Source: Oscillospiraceae bacterium
GTDB lineage: Bacteria; Bacillota; Clostridia; UMGS1810
Assembly: GCA_021629085.1 (NCBI GenBank)
Contig: JAJXRJ010000010.1
Coordinates: forward strand, 1 to 62,939
Length of the DNA stretch: 62,939 nt
Direction of reading: 5' to 3'
Numbering within the stretch: position 1 is the first letter of the stretch; each line of letters opens with the position of its first letter. The notes under the pieces were generated by a model. That model saw only the letters and a program-made list of their open reading frames with translations, was not told the DNA's origin and ran no database searches. A program made the position numbers and the translations under genes. This document shows positions 1 through 6,643 of the stretch, piece after piece.

Positions 1-40
1 CTCAGTTTTTTTGTGAAATCATTATGCTATTCTTTCATTT

Positions 41-151
41 TTACTTTACACTACCAAATAATGCGTCCTGCATATCGGCGATTAAAGCGCTTTTACAGGA
101 CGTATCAAAAATACAAATCAAATTCATTTCCTCGTCTGAAAAATGTATCAT
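41..151 (-). CDS. Short TTRAP-like transposon-transfer assisting peptide
   Basis: This 36-residue peptide begins MIHFSDEEMNLICIFDTS. That resembles the N-terminus of the transposon-transfer assisting protein family (TTRAP) that commonly follows ardC in Clostridia ICEs. Its ATG overlaps the ardC stop codon as ATGA (148-151), and a clear aaaaggagg Shine-Dalgarno lies upstream inside the end of ardC, so it is translationally coupled. Family members are usually about 60-70 residues, so this copy looks truncated at its C-terminus. The remaining bases 1-40 are AT-rich and show no gene. Confidence 0.6.
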   Translation of the reverse strand: MIHFSDEEMNLICIFDTSCKSALIADMQDALFGSVK

Positions 152-1176
152 AGGGAAAGTTCCTCCTTTTTGGGTGCGGATTTTTTTGGCGCCGCCGATT
201 TCCCTTTGTTTTCGGCAAGCTGCTTTTTGATAGATTTCTTTTTTCCGGTTTGGGCTTTTACAGGCTTTGACCGTTCAGCGGCCTTGTTCTGCGCCTGTTC
301 ACGCTCTAAAAATTTATCCTCGATTGCGTCAATAAATTCTGCCGCCGTATTACGGATTGTTTCAAGAGAGGCTTTCAGTTCCTCCGTTTCCCGTCCGCTG
401 CTCCAGCTTGCAATATATCCGAATGAGTAATCGGAGGTATCAATACCAAAGTGCTGGCATACGGTATACGCCACGCTTTCCGCCTGCACCTCACGGGTGC
501 GTCGGTCAATTTTAACCGCGTCCGGTTGAGCTTCCTTTTCAGGTAAAGCGTGCAGCTTTGCGTGGGCGATTTCATGAACAGCGGTTTTGACCGTCTGCAA
601 TTCGCTGATGTTTTCTTGAATTGCAATGCGTCTGTCCTCTAAATGGTAATATCCGTTGGCGCCGCTTTCTATTTGTTCAAAGGCTACAGGGACTGGGGAA
701 ATCTGCTTTAACGCTTCAAAAAATTGATTGTATTCCTCTACGTTGCCCGTGAGCTGATGAACGCCGAGCGTAGGTAATGCGTCGCCGTCGGTCTGGGACA
801 CGTCAAAAACGGTCGTAACCTTAAACGCCGGAATTGTAACTTCTTTTTGTTCGACAACGGCGTTGCCGTCTTTGTCAAACTTCTTTTCGTCAATCATCTT
901 TTTATACGGCGCTGGCGCAAAAATCCTGATACCCTTTTCGCCCTTGCGCACCTGCCGCTTAAACTTTGTCTGCCAAGCGCTGTAACCGGCTACTAACGAG
1001 GCCTGCGGATTTTGCAGGGCGATTAAAAGCGTGTTTCTGAAGCTGTAATTATGGAATTTTGACATCGTATTCAGATATTTCCGGTATTTGTCGCTGCTGA
1101 AAAGGTCTTGTATGCCTTGTTCCAGCTTATCGGTAATTTCTTTCATTCTGTCAGCGTATGATGTGCTTTGGTTCAT
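148..1176 (-). CDS. ardC: ArdC-family antirestriction / ssDNA-binding protein with zincin motif
   Basis: The product has an N-terminal ArdC-type ssDNA-binding domain (about residues 1-130, with the typical YSFRNTLLIALQNP and GYSAWQ segments). A zinc-metallopeptidase-like domain follows, with a HEIAH motif and a downstream glutamate in QAESVAYTVC. The tail is basic and lysine-rich. ArdC proteins travel on conjugative elements and protect incoming single-stranded DNA. The start chosen is the second of two nearby ATGs (MNQST), because the gggagg Shine-Dalgarno lies about 8 bases upstream of it; the first ATG at 1182 is too close. It overlaps the preceding fragment by 4 bases and the following TTRAP-like gene by ATGA, so it belongs to a tightly packed ICE operon. 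Confidence 0.85.
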   Translation of the reverse strand: MNQSTSYADRMKEITDKLEQGIQDLFSSDKYRKYLNTMSKFHNYSFRNTLLIALQNPQASLVAGYSAWQTKFKRQVRKGEKGIRIFAPAPYKKMIDEKKFDKDGNAVVEQKEVTIPAFKVTTVFDVSQTDGDALPTLGVHQLTGNVEEYNQFFEALKQISPVPVAFEQIESGANGYYHLEDRRIAIQENISELQTVKTAVHEIAHAKLHALPEKEAQPDAVKIDRRTREVQAESVAYTVCQHFGIDTSDYSFGYIASWSSGRETEELKASLETIRNTAAEFIDAIEDKFLEREQAQNKAAERSKPVKAQTGKKKSIKKQLAENKGKSAAPKKSAPKKEELSL

Positions 1177-1676
1177 AAACATTCCTCCCTCGGTTTCGGC
1201 TTTGACGGAGACGGCTGTTTGCTTACCTGCCTTAGCTGTGCCTTTATTGAAGCCGGACGGATTCCACGGCATTCTTCAAACCGTGTAATCCGGTTATGCA
1301 GAGGGATAACCGTTTCGTTGTCAAGGTAACATTCCCTTGCTATGTTATGCAGCTGCGCCCGAACCTCGCTTGTCTTATTCTCCCGTAGTAAATTCGCAAT
1401 ATGCTTTCTTGCCCGTGCCGGGTTATCGGCCAGCGCCGCGTATTCGGCGCTGTTCTCACGATAGAGGGCGTCTAAATCGTCCGCAAGCTGTTTTGTCGTG
1501 TCAATCTCTGTTTCGGGGAAACCGCTTCGCAGGTTTTTAGGGGTAAATTCTTTCAACTTCTCCGACTGCCACTCGTCGCCGGACTTTGAAAGATAGCCCT
1601 TTGTAGTAAATACACCTTGTTCCATTGCTGCAATATACCACCCGAACCGTTCCGGCTCCGCCGCGTCCCGGTACAT
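1173..1676 (-). pseudogene. C-terminal remnant of an unidentified ICE protein
   Basis: The 167-residue frame is rich in charged residues and has two predicted helical stretches (around DDLDALYRENSAEYAAL and ARKHIANLLREN). It ends with a Ser/Pro/Lys-rich tail that overlaps the ardC start region. I do not recognise a named domain. There is no Shine-Dalgarno before the first ATG at 1676, and this ATG lies exactly where the upstream surface-protein repeats stop making sense. The likely reading is that the 5' part of a longer ICE gene was lost by a deletion that joined it, out of frame, to the surface-protein gene. Expression as a separate protein is doubtful. Confidence 0.55.
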
Positions 1677-3810
1677 GTCCGGTATTCCCGAAAAAATCCC
1701 CGATATATTCCTTTCCGCAATCCGGGCAGGTGTAAACCGTATAACCGTGCTCGGTGCAGGTCGGGGGTATGACTTGCCGGCTGTAATTGTGTTCCGTTAT
1801 GTCGGTATAATCGCCGATATAGCTGTCGCCGCAAGCTCTACATGTGTAGGTCGTAAAGCCCATTGACGTGCAGGTCGGCGGTGTGACACTCGTTTCATAT
1901 TCATGCTGTAATTTCTCGGCATAATCGCTGATATAACTATCGCCGCACGTGGAACAGGTATATGTGGTAAAGCCGTGTTCGGTGCAGGTGGGAGCAGTCA
2001 CAACAGCATTGTAGCTATGTTCAGTCTTATCCGTGAAATCTGCCGTATAGCTGTCGCCGCAGTCGGCGCAAGTGTAAACCGTGTAACCCATCGCCGTACA
2101 GGTCGGTGCGGTAACTTCCGTTTCATAGCTGTATCCCTTTGGCAATTCTAAAACCGTGCCGCACTTTTCGCATGTTTGCGGTTCGGTACAGGTTGCCGCC
2201 GCGCCGGGGGTATGGCCCGTTGCGGATTCCGCCTTTATCATCTTTTCGGTACAGTTTTTGCAATGAAATTCAGTGACGCCCTCGCCTGTGCAGGTGGGGC
2301 TTGTTACCGTGTGCCCCTCGTCCCAGCTGTGGCCGGTCGGCTCGGTGTAATCGGAAACATAGCTTGCACCGCACATGGCACAGGTAGAAGTGGTATAGCC
2401 CTGCTCCGTGCAAGTCGGCGCTTTGGTAATGCGCTCGTAAGCGTGGGAAATCAACGCTGTAATATCGGTGATGAAATTATCGCCGCAAACAGAACAAATA
2501 TGTTCAGTATATCCGACTTCCCGGCAAGTGGGGTTGTGTACTTTCGTGGTATATGTATGCACTCCTGTGGGCGTGGTTGTTTCGTGAAAATCGCCGCACT
2601 TTTTACACATCGTCAGCACAAGCCCGCCCTGCTTGCAGGTCGCCTCTCGAATTGTTATATCCTCGTAACTGTGTCCCGCTGCAAGCGTGTAATTCCGTTT
2701 TTCCAGCCTGCCGCAGCCGTCGCACTGCCAATATTCAAACCCTAAATCCGTACATGACGGGGCGATGGTTTCTACATAGCGGTAATCATGCGTATGGTTT
2801 TCTTCCGACCCCATCGGCGGCAGGATAATCACCGTGTCGCCTTCTTCCTCCAAAAGCCATACATAACTGACCCCGTTTTCCGTCATGTTCTTGTTGTCAT
2901 ACTGATAGTCAATCTCGTAGTAAACCGGATAATAGCCGGCTTCGGTGTAATTAGGCGCGGAGGTGAGATTGCATTTTCCCGCGCTTGTCCCGTAGCGGAT
3001 AGAGGTATGTACGCCGCTGTCCGATAAATCCGATACGGTTACGGTATGCGCGTTCCCGTCCTCCGTCCCGTAGTAGGAGCTGACAACGCTTTTCGCCGTC
3101 AGGTATTCGCTTGTTTCATACCCGCAGTTCCCGCAGGTTTCCAAAACGTAAAAGCGGCTGTTTCCAAGCTGGGCGTCAATCGTTTCGGTAAAGTTATGAC
3201 GCTGTTGGCTTTCGCTGGCTCTTGCCTGCGTGCCCTTGCAGAATTGGCAATACTGTCCCTTTTTCAAAACCGTTGTATGGTAAGTTTCGTTGTAGGGTTC
3301 ATATTCCGTATTGTCAAAATCAAAGAAAAAATTGTTGTCGCAGGGGTAAAGGAGATATACGTTTTTGTTAAAGCTGTATGCGTCCTCGCCGTCAACGCTG
3401 TTAAGCGTGCCGCAGGTTTGGCACACGCTTTTTGTCCAATGATACCCGGTGAAAAATGCGTCAACACCCGGCGTACCGTCGTCTAAATTACCCGTGCCTT
3501 CGCCGTCGATTAAAGTACCGTCGGAATATTTGACGCCGCGGTTTAAGGCTGTTTCGCCCGACCGGGTATATTCCGGCACGCGGTAGGTAAGGCCCAGCGT
3601 GTCCCGCTGGCATACGGTACAATAGCCCGTCTCGTAAGTGGTTGTGGCGTTCATATCCAGCTCGTTCGTCCTGCCGTTTGCTTTCAGCCAGTTATCCGCA
3701 GGATCGGTGTATTCGTTTACCTGCGCGGCGTAGGTTACGGCCGGAATGGTTCCGATCAGCATAACCGATGCAAGAAGCGCAGATATGACGGATTTCATTT
3801 TTATTCTCAT
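1537..3810 (-). CDS. Secreted Cys-rich tandem-repeat surface protein of ICE, 3' end replaced
   Basis: The protein starts with a signal peptide (MRIKMKSVISALLASVMLIG, processed near TYAA) behind an aaggagg Shine-Dalgarno. About 300 residues with several CxxC pairs follow. At least eight imperfect ~40-residue repeats of the form PTCTE.GYT.YTC..CG.SY...Y......H.Y come next. Such proteins are common cargo of Clostridia ICEs, where a role in adhesion or donor-recipient contact is plausible but unproven. No sortase signal or C-terminal membrane segment is present. The repeats end at GNTGHVPG near 1666; the last ~43 residues are simply the neighbouring remnant gene read in another frame. The true C-terminus has therefore been lost. 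Confidence 0.75.
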   Translation of the reverse strand: MRIKMKSVISALLASVMLIGTIPAVTYAAQVNEYTDPADNWLKANGRTNELDMNATTTYETGYCTVCQRDTLGLTYRVPEYTRSGETALNRGVKYSDGTLIDGEGTGNLDDGTPGVDAFFTGYHWTKSVCQTCGTLNSVDGEDAYSFNKNVYLLYPCDNNFFFDFDNTEYEPYNETYHTTVLKKGQYCQFCKGTQARASESQQRHNFTETIDAQLGNSRFYVLETCGNCGYETSEYLTAKSVVSSYYGTEDGNAHTVTVSDLSDSGVHTSIRYGTSAGKCNLTSAPNYTEAGYYPVYYEIDYQYDNKNMTENGVSYVWLLEEEGDTVIILPPMGSEENHTHDYRYVETIAPSCTDLGFEYWQCDGCGRLEKRNYTLAAGHSYEDITIREATCKQGGLVLTMCKKCGDFHETTTPTGVHTYTTKVHNPTCREVGYTEHICSVCGDNFITDITALISHAYERITKAPTCTEQGYTTSTCAMCGASYVSDYTEPTGHSWDEGHTVTSPTCTGEGVTEFHCKNCTEKMIKAESATGHTPGAAATCTEPQTCEKCGTVLELPKGYSYETEVTAPTCTAMGYTVYTCADCGDSYTADFTDKTEHSYNAVVTAPTCTEHGFTTYTCSTCGDSYISDYAEKLQHEYETSVTPPTCTSMGFTTYTCRACGDSYIGDYTDITEHNYSRQVIPPTCTEHGYTVYTCPDCGKEYIGDFFGNTGHVPGRGGAGTVRVVYCSNGTRCIYYKGLSFKVRRRVAVGEVERIYP

Positions 3811-3904
3811 TTGATAAATTCCTCCTTGTAAAATTCATTTTTCAAAAAGCGCTTTTTAATCAAATACCGCCTGTTAGGGCGGCCTGTATTTTTTGTATGT
3901 GGAT

Positions 3905-4789
3905 TTATTCATGGCCGTATAAATCATGGTTCACCCGCGCGGTATAGTAGCTGTCCATTGTAGAGGGCGCGTTAAACAGCGCCGCAAGCAAATACTTTTT
4001 GATATTGCGCACCTCCGTGGTGTTGGACTTCATACAGTCAATAACATACTCAATATGCCCGGCGTCCAGCTTCAGCAGTTTTGATTTCACAACCGCCGCA
4101 GGGTAAACGTCCCCGGCAATGATTAAGCTGTCCTTTTTTGTGCATACCGTTTCGGTCAGGAGATCGACAATTTCATCGAGCATGGAAATGTCCTGTTTCA
4201 GCTTGACCGCCAATATGTCATATTCGATATTCTCTTTGATGAAATCCCGGTGTGCGCTCATCTCATCATATCCTATCGTATCTCCGCCACATTGTGCAGG
4301 CGATTCCTCTTTTTGATAAGATTTGATAGGATAAGTATTTGATACATTCGTACTTGATTTTTTAGTATTTGATATATTAGTATTTAATTGCGCGGGGTTT
4401 TCCTGTTTAGGGAAACCCTGTTCAGGATTATCCAATACAGGGTTATCCAAGACTGGATTTTCCCGTTTAGGTTTTTCCTGTTCAGGCGAAACCGTTTCAG
4501 GCTGCTCCAAAATGGTATATTCAATCGTTGTAAGCTGTCCTTTATCGTTTCGGACGCGCTCTCGGATAATATATCCATGCTGTTCAAGCTCCTTGATTGT
4601 GCTGCATATGCTGTCTATTCCGTCTTTGCAAATAGCGGCTAACCCCTTTGTGGTGTAGTCCCAGCTATCCGGCAGGGACAGCATAAGGGACAAAAGCCCC
4701 TTTGCCTTTAGCGACAGCGCGGTATTGCGTAAATGGTGGTTGCTCATCACGGTATAGTCGCGGGTTTTGTCTATTCTGAAAACTGCCAT
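3905..4789 (-). CDS. ICE replication initiator-like HTH protein (DUF6017)
   Basis: The N-terminal ~95 residues form a winged-helix domain of the kind found in RepA/DnaD-like proteins of Clostridia ICEs and plasmids (start MAVFRIDKTRDYTVMSNHHL, then a segment on short-circuiting DNA recognition, KGLLSLMLSLPDSWDYT). A low-complexity linker with repeated Q/E/N-P units (about 115-165) follows. The C-terminal domain (about 190-294, ending YYTARVNHDLYGHE) matches DUF6017. The start was set at 4789 because an aaaggagg Shine-Dalgarno lies about 10 bases upstream; the longer frame to 4828 has no ribosome-binding site. The likely role is replication or maintenance of the excised element. Confidence 0.8.
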   Translation of the reverse strand: MAVFRIDKTRDYTVMSNHHLRNTALSLKAKGLLSLMLSLPDSWDYTTKGLAAICKDGIDSICSTIKELEQHGYIIRERVRNDKGQLTTIEYTILEQPETVSPEQEKPKRENPVLDNPVLDNPEQGFPKQENPAQLNTNISNTKKSSTNVSNTYPIKSYQKEESPAQCGGDTIGYDEMSAHRDFIKENIEYDILAVKLKQDISMLDEIVDLLTETVCTKKDSLIIAGDVYPAAVVKSKLLKLDAGHIEYVIDCMKSNTTEVRNIKKYLLAALFNAPSTMDSYYTARVNHDLYGHE

Positions 4790-4849
4790 ACAAAAATCCT
4801 CCTTTCGATGAAATGAAAAAAGCGTCAAGACTGTTACATCTCAACGCTT

Positions 4850-4957
4850 TTACTCTGCATTATTTTCTCTGTCCGCGCGTCCTGCGGCTATGCAGGCGTA
4901 CATAATCGTTATGCCGAAAACGCTCCCGGCAATAAAGCTAATTATTGCGGCTATCAT
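4850..4957 (-). CDS. DUF3789-type small membrane protein
   Basis: This 35-residue protein reads MIAAIISFIAGSVFGITIMY, followed by ACIAAGRADRENNAE. It is a single transmembrane helix with a short charged C-terminal tail ending in the family's GRADRE signature. DUF3789 proteins are ICE cargo of unknown function that sit beside the replication gene. The second ATG was chosen because the ggagg Shine-Dalgarno is 8 bases before it, and only 2 bases before the first ATG (4963). It overlaps the end of the upstream gene by 20 bases. A weak hairpin (about 4818-4853, AAAAGCGT/ACGCTTTT arms) covers its stop codon. Confidence 0.75.
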   Translation of the reverse strand: MIAAIISFIAGSVFGITIMYACIAAGRADRENNAE

Positions 4958-5120
4958 TGTCATTTCCTCCGTCTGTATTTTCAAGCGGCACATATGCCGT
5001 ACAGGTTTTTCCGTTATAGCAATGTAAGTGCGGACAAAACGGGTTGCGGCTGTCCAGTAAATATGTGTCCTGCCCGGTCTTGCAGGTCGGGCATAGCTGT
5101 TTTGATTTTTTCCTGTTCAT
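4938..5120 (-). CDS. Small ICE protein with CxxC pair
   Basis: This 60-residue, hydrophilic protein contains CPTCKTGQDTYLL followed by FCPHLHCYNGKTC. The Cys/His spacing could coordinate zinc as a small ribbon. Homologous short proteins occur at the same place in many Clostridia ICEs, first in the operon that continues into the DUF3789 and replication genes. The function is unknown. An aaagga sequence about 10 bases before the ATG is a reasonable ribosome-binding site. Confidence 0.6.
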   Translation of the reverse strand: MNRKKSKQLCPTCKTGQDTYLLDSRNPFCPHLHCYNGKTCTAYVPLENTDGGNDNDSRNN

Positions 5121-5155
5121 TTATGAAAATCCTTTCGCATAAAATTTGTCATAAG

Positions 5156-5188
5156 AAAAAAGGCATTGCAGTTAAAGCAATACCTTTT
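5156..5188. terminator. Bidirectional hairpin at the ICE edge
   Basis: The arms AAAAAGGCATTGC and GCAATACCTTTT pair with one G-U, around a loop of about 7 bases, with A- and T-runs on the two sides. It lies immediately downstream of the truncated cotJC frame and just upstream of the first ICE gene, so it separates host and element transcription. Confidence 0.6.
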
Positions 5189-5804
5189 ATAGCTCAATAT
5201 CATAACTCTTGTATTTTATTGGTGCTGCAAAACAGCGTAAACTATGGGCTTTTTTCCTACTTGTAAGTTTCCGTTTCGCTTCGCCAAACCGCTGGTAATG
5301 CACAATTTCGCGTTCGCGCAGGAATTTGATCGGGTCGCGCACATCCGGGTCGTCCGCCAGCCGGAGGATGTTGTCATACGTGGCCCGGGCCTTTTGCTCA
5401 GCGCTTAAGTCCTCATTTAAATCCGCGATGGGGTCGCCGGTGACCGCAATGGAGAGCGCATCCCACGGCATTCCGTTGGAGTTTGCCGGGTATACGCCGG
5501 TTGTGTGGTTCATGAAGTAATCGCCAAAGCCGGATTTTTTGACAATCTCGGAGTTTAAGTCGCGCGTGAGCTGATAGACAATTGCGCCCACCATTTCCAA
5601 ATGCGAGAGCTCTTCGGTGCCAATGTCGTTTAAGATGCCCTTTGTCTCAGGCGTGGGCATGGTAAAGCGCTGGCTTAAATAGCGCACGGAAGCGCCCAGC
5701 TCGCCGTCCGGTCCGCCGTATTGCGCAATGATGAATTTTGCAAGCTGCGGGTTGGGATTTTTGATATTGACTGGATAGATTAAAGTTTTTTCAAAATTAA
5801 ACAT
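5187..5804 (-). CDS. cotJC: Spore coat protein CotJC (Mn-catalase fold), C-terminus replaced
   Basis: The four-helix ferritin-like core typical of CotJC/manganese catalases is present, with metal-ligand motifs EELSH (about residue 64) and REREIVHYQRFGE (about 163-175). Family members end about 10-25 residues after this with a hydrophobic/aromatic segment. Here, from residue 177, the sequence becomes KRKLTSRKKAHSLRCFAA and looks like translated mobile-element DNA. The core metal ligands are retained, so the protein may still fold. It is the last gene of the cotJABC operon; its ATG lies 3 bases after the cotJB stop, with an aaagggga ribosome-binding site. CotJC is made in the mother cell during sporulation. 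Confidence 0.85.
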   Translation of the reverse strand: MFNFEKTLIYPVNIKNPNPQLAKFIIAQYGGPDGELGASVRYLSQRFTMPTPETKGILNDIGTEELSHLEMVGAIVYQLTRDLNSEIVKKSGFGDYFMNHTTGVYPANSNGMPWDALSIAVTGDPIADLNEDLSAEQKARATYDNILRLADDPDVRDPIKFLREREIVHYQRFGEAKRKLTSRKKAHSLRCFAAPIKYKSYDIEL

Positions 5805-5807
5805 GCA

Positions 5808-6182
5808 TCATTCCCCTTTCTTTTGCCACGGCCACAAGTACTTTTCAGACACCCATTCAAAGGGTACCTGCGCCGAGGAGGCCTGCGGCACAATGGGGCC
5901 ATATTTGGTTTGATATTCTTTCATTAAGGCGTCTAACTGGAACGCCAGCGATTTATAAAGCGTGAGTGCCTTTTGTTCGTGGGGGTGCGTGTCTAAAAAC
6001 AGGTTTAAATCAATGCACGCAAATTTGATTTCCTGAATGCGTTTTAGCATTGCTTCTTTGCCCATGTTCCCCATTCCCGGGCATCCGCAGCCCGGTTCGT
6101 CTGACCAACCCGGCTTTTGATGGCCAAGCGGGAATTTTATGCTGTCTTCCGGGAACATGCAGCCGTCCGCTGGAATTTTCAT
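5808..6182 (-). CDS. cotJB: Spore coat protein CotJB
   Basis: Residues about 40-120 form the CotJB domain (KRIQEIKFACIDLNLFLDTH, then ALTLYKSLAFQLDALMKEYQ and a final YGP). An extra ~40-residue N-terminus contains a GCGCPG cysteine cluster, which could form disulphides in the coat. An aaaggag ribosome-binding site sits 8 bases before the ATG. CotJB is a structural partner of CotJA and CotJC in the inner coat. The order cotJA-cotJB-cotJC, with short spacers, is the standard operon. Confidence 0.9.
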   Translation of the reverse strand: MKIPADGCMFPEDSIKFPLGHQKPGWSDEPGCGCPGMGNMGKEAMLKRIQEIKFACIDLNLFLDTHPHEQKALTLYKSLAFQLDALMKEYQTKYGPIVPQASSAQVPFEWVSEKYLWPWQKKGE

Positions 6183-6205
6183 CGTTTTTTCTCCTTTCTT
6201 ATCTG

Positions 6206-6394
6206 TTATTTAAATGGGTTCATAATCGGATTTTGGGCATACGCTTCAAACGGGATGTCCAAATCCTTAAAAATGGTGCCGTGCCAGAGCGCCTCATTGT
6301 CCTGATAGAGGTTTTCAAATTTTTGATAGGGCACATAGGCAAAGGCGTACATCGGATGTTCCGGCATAAAAGGAATTCGCTCCACTTTTTTCAC
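6206..6394 (-). CDS. cotJA: Spore coat-associated protein CotJA
   Basis: This short protein of about 60 residues carries the CotJA pattern AYVPYQKFENLYQ...EAL..GTIFKDLDIPF. The reading frame starts with GTG at 6394, but its Shine-Dalgarno would overlap the start codon. An internal ATG at 6367, preceded by a ggag about 12 bases upstream, is an alternative. It is the first gene of the cotJ operon, and sigma-E control is expected from the family. A CATACCAT sequence (6427-6434, minus strand) resembles a sigma-E -10 element, but I see no convincing -35. Confidence 0.85.
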   Translation of the reverse strand: MKKVERIPFMPEHPMYAFAYVPYQKFENLYQDNEALWHGTIFKDLDIPFEAYAQNPIMNPFK

Positions 6395-6574
6395 CTCTTT
6401 GTAGGAAGAATTTTTAATCCAGTATCATGGTATGCAGTTCGCACAGCAGTTGTGCCGGGTTTTGTCGAATTTGCGTGCAAAAGGGAGGGGCGTCGTTCTT
6501 TTTTTATAGAAAACAGACATTTATAAAAAAACAAACATCAATTTCTAGGATTAAAAAAATTTCACAAAAAGGGA

Positions 6575-6603
6575 TTGAAAAATGGAGCGTTTTGTGGTAT
6601 TCT
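6575..6603 (+). promoter_or_regulatory. Sigma-A promoter of the GH30 gene
   Basis: A TTGAAA -35 box (6575-6580) and a TATTCT -10 box (6598-6603) are separated by 17 bases. Transcription would start near 6610, giving a short leader that ends at an aaaaaggag ribosome-binding site. The rest of the 249-base divergent spacer (6395-6643) is AT-rich and shows no other clear element. Confidence 0.6.
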
Positions 6604-6643
6604 TAAACAAAAACCAAACAAATTAAAAAAGGAGAAATGGCAG

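Larger units (their letters stand above)
1..5278. mobile_element. Remnant of a Tn1549-like integrative/conjugative element (one end only)
   Basis: All genes here run on the minus strand, from the element edge towards base 1. They are typical cargo of Clostridia ICEs: a small zinc-ribbon-like protein, a DUF3789 small membrane protein, a DUF6017 replication protein, a Cys-rich repeat surface protein, an ArdC-type protein and a TTRAP-like peptide. No relaxase, type IV secretion gene or integrase is present. The surface-protein gene runs directly into the ArdC neighbourhood, so a large internal block appears to be deleted, or the assembly joins two parts. The outer boundary is inferred near 5276-5279, where the CotJC protein stops looking like its family. 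The exact ends and any target duplication cannot be fixed from this window. Confidence 0.7.

Noticed and set aside
2176..2745. A 189-codon plus-strand frame inside the repeat surface protein gene
   Set aside because: It is the antisense reading of the Cys-rich repeats; no start signal or plausible protein features.
4818..4853. Hairpin between the DUF3789 gene and the replication gene as a terminator
   Set aside because: The stem is only 8 bases with an 18-base loop and lies within an apparent operon, so it was not annotated as a terminator.
1..5278. Looking for ICE integrase, relaxase or excisionase genes
   Set aside because: None is present in this part; only cargo and replication genes are seen, so the element is treated as a remnant or an element end.
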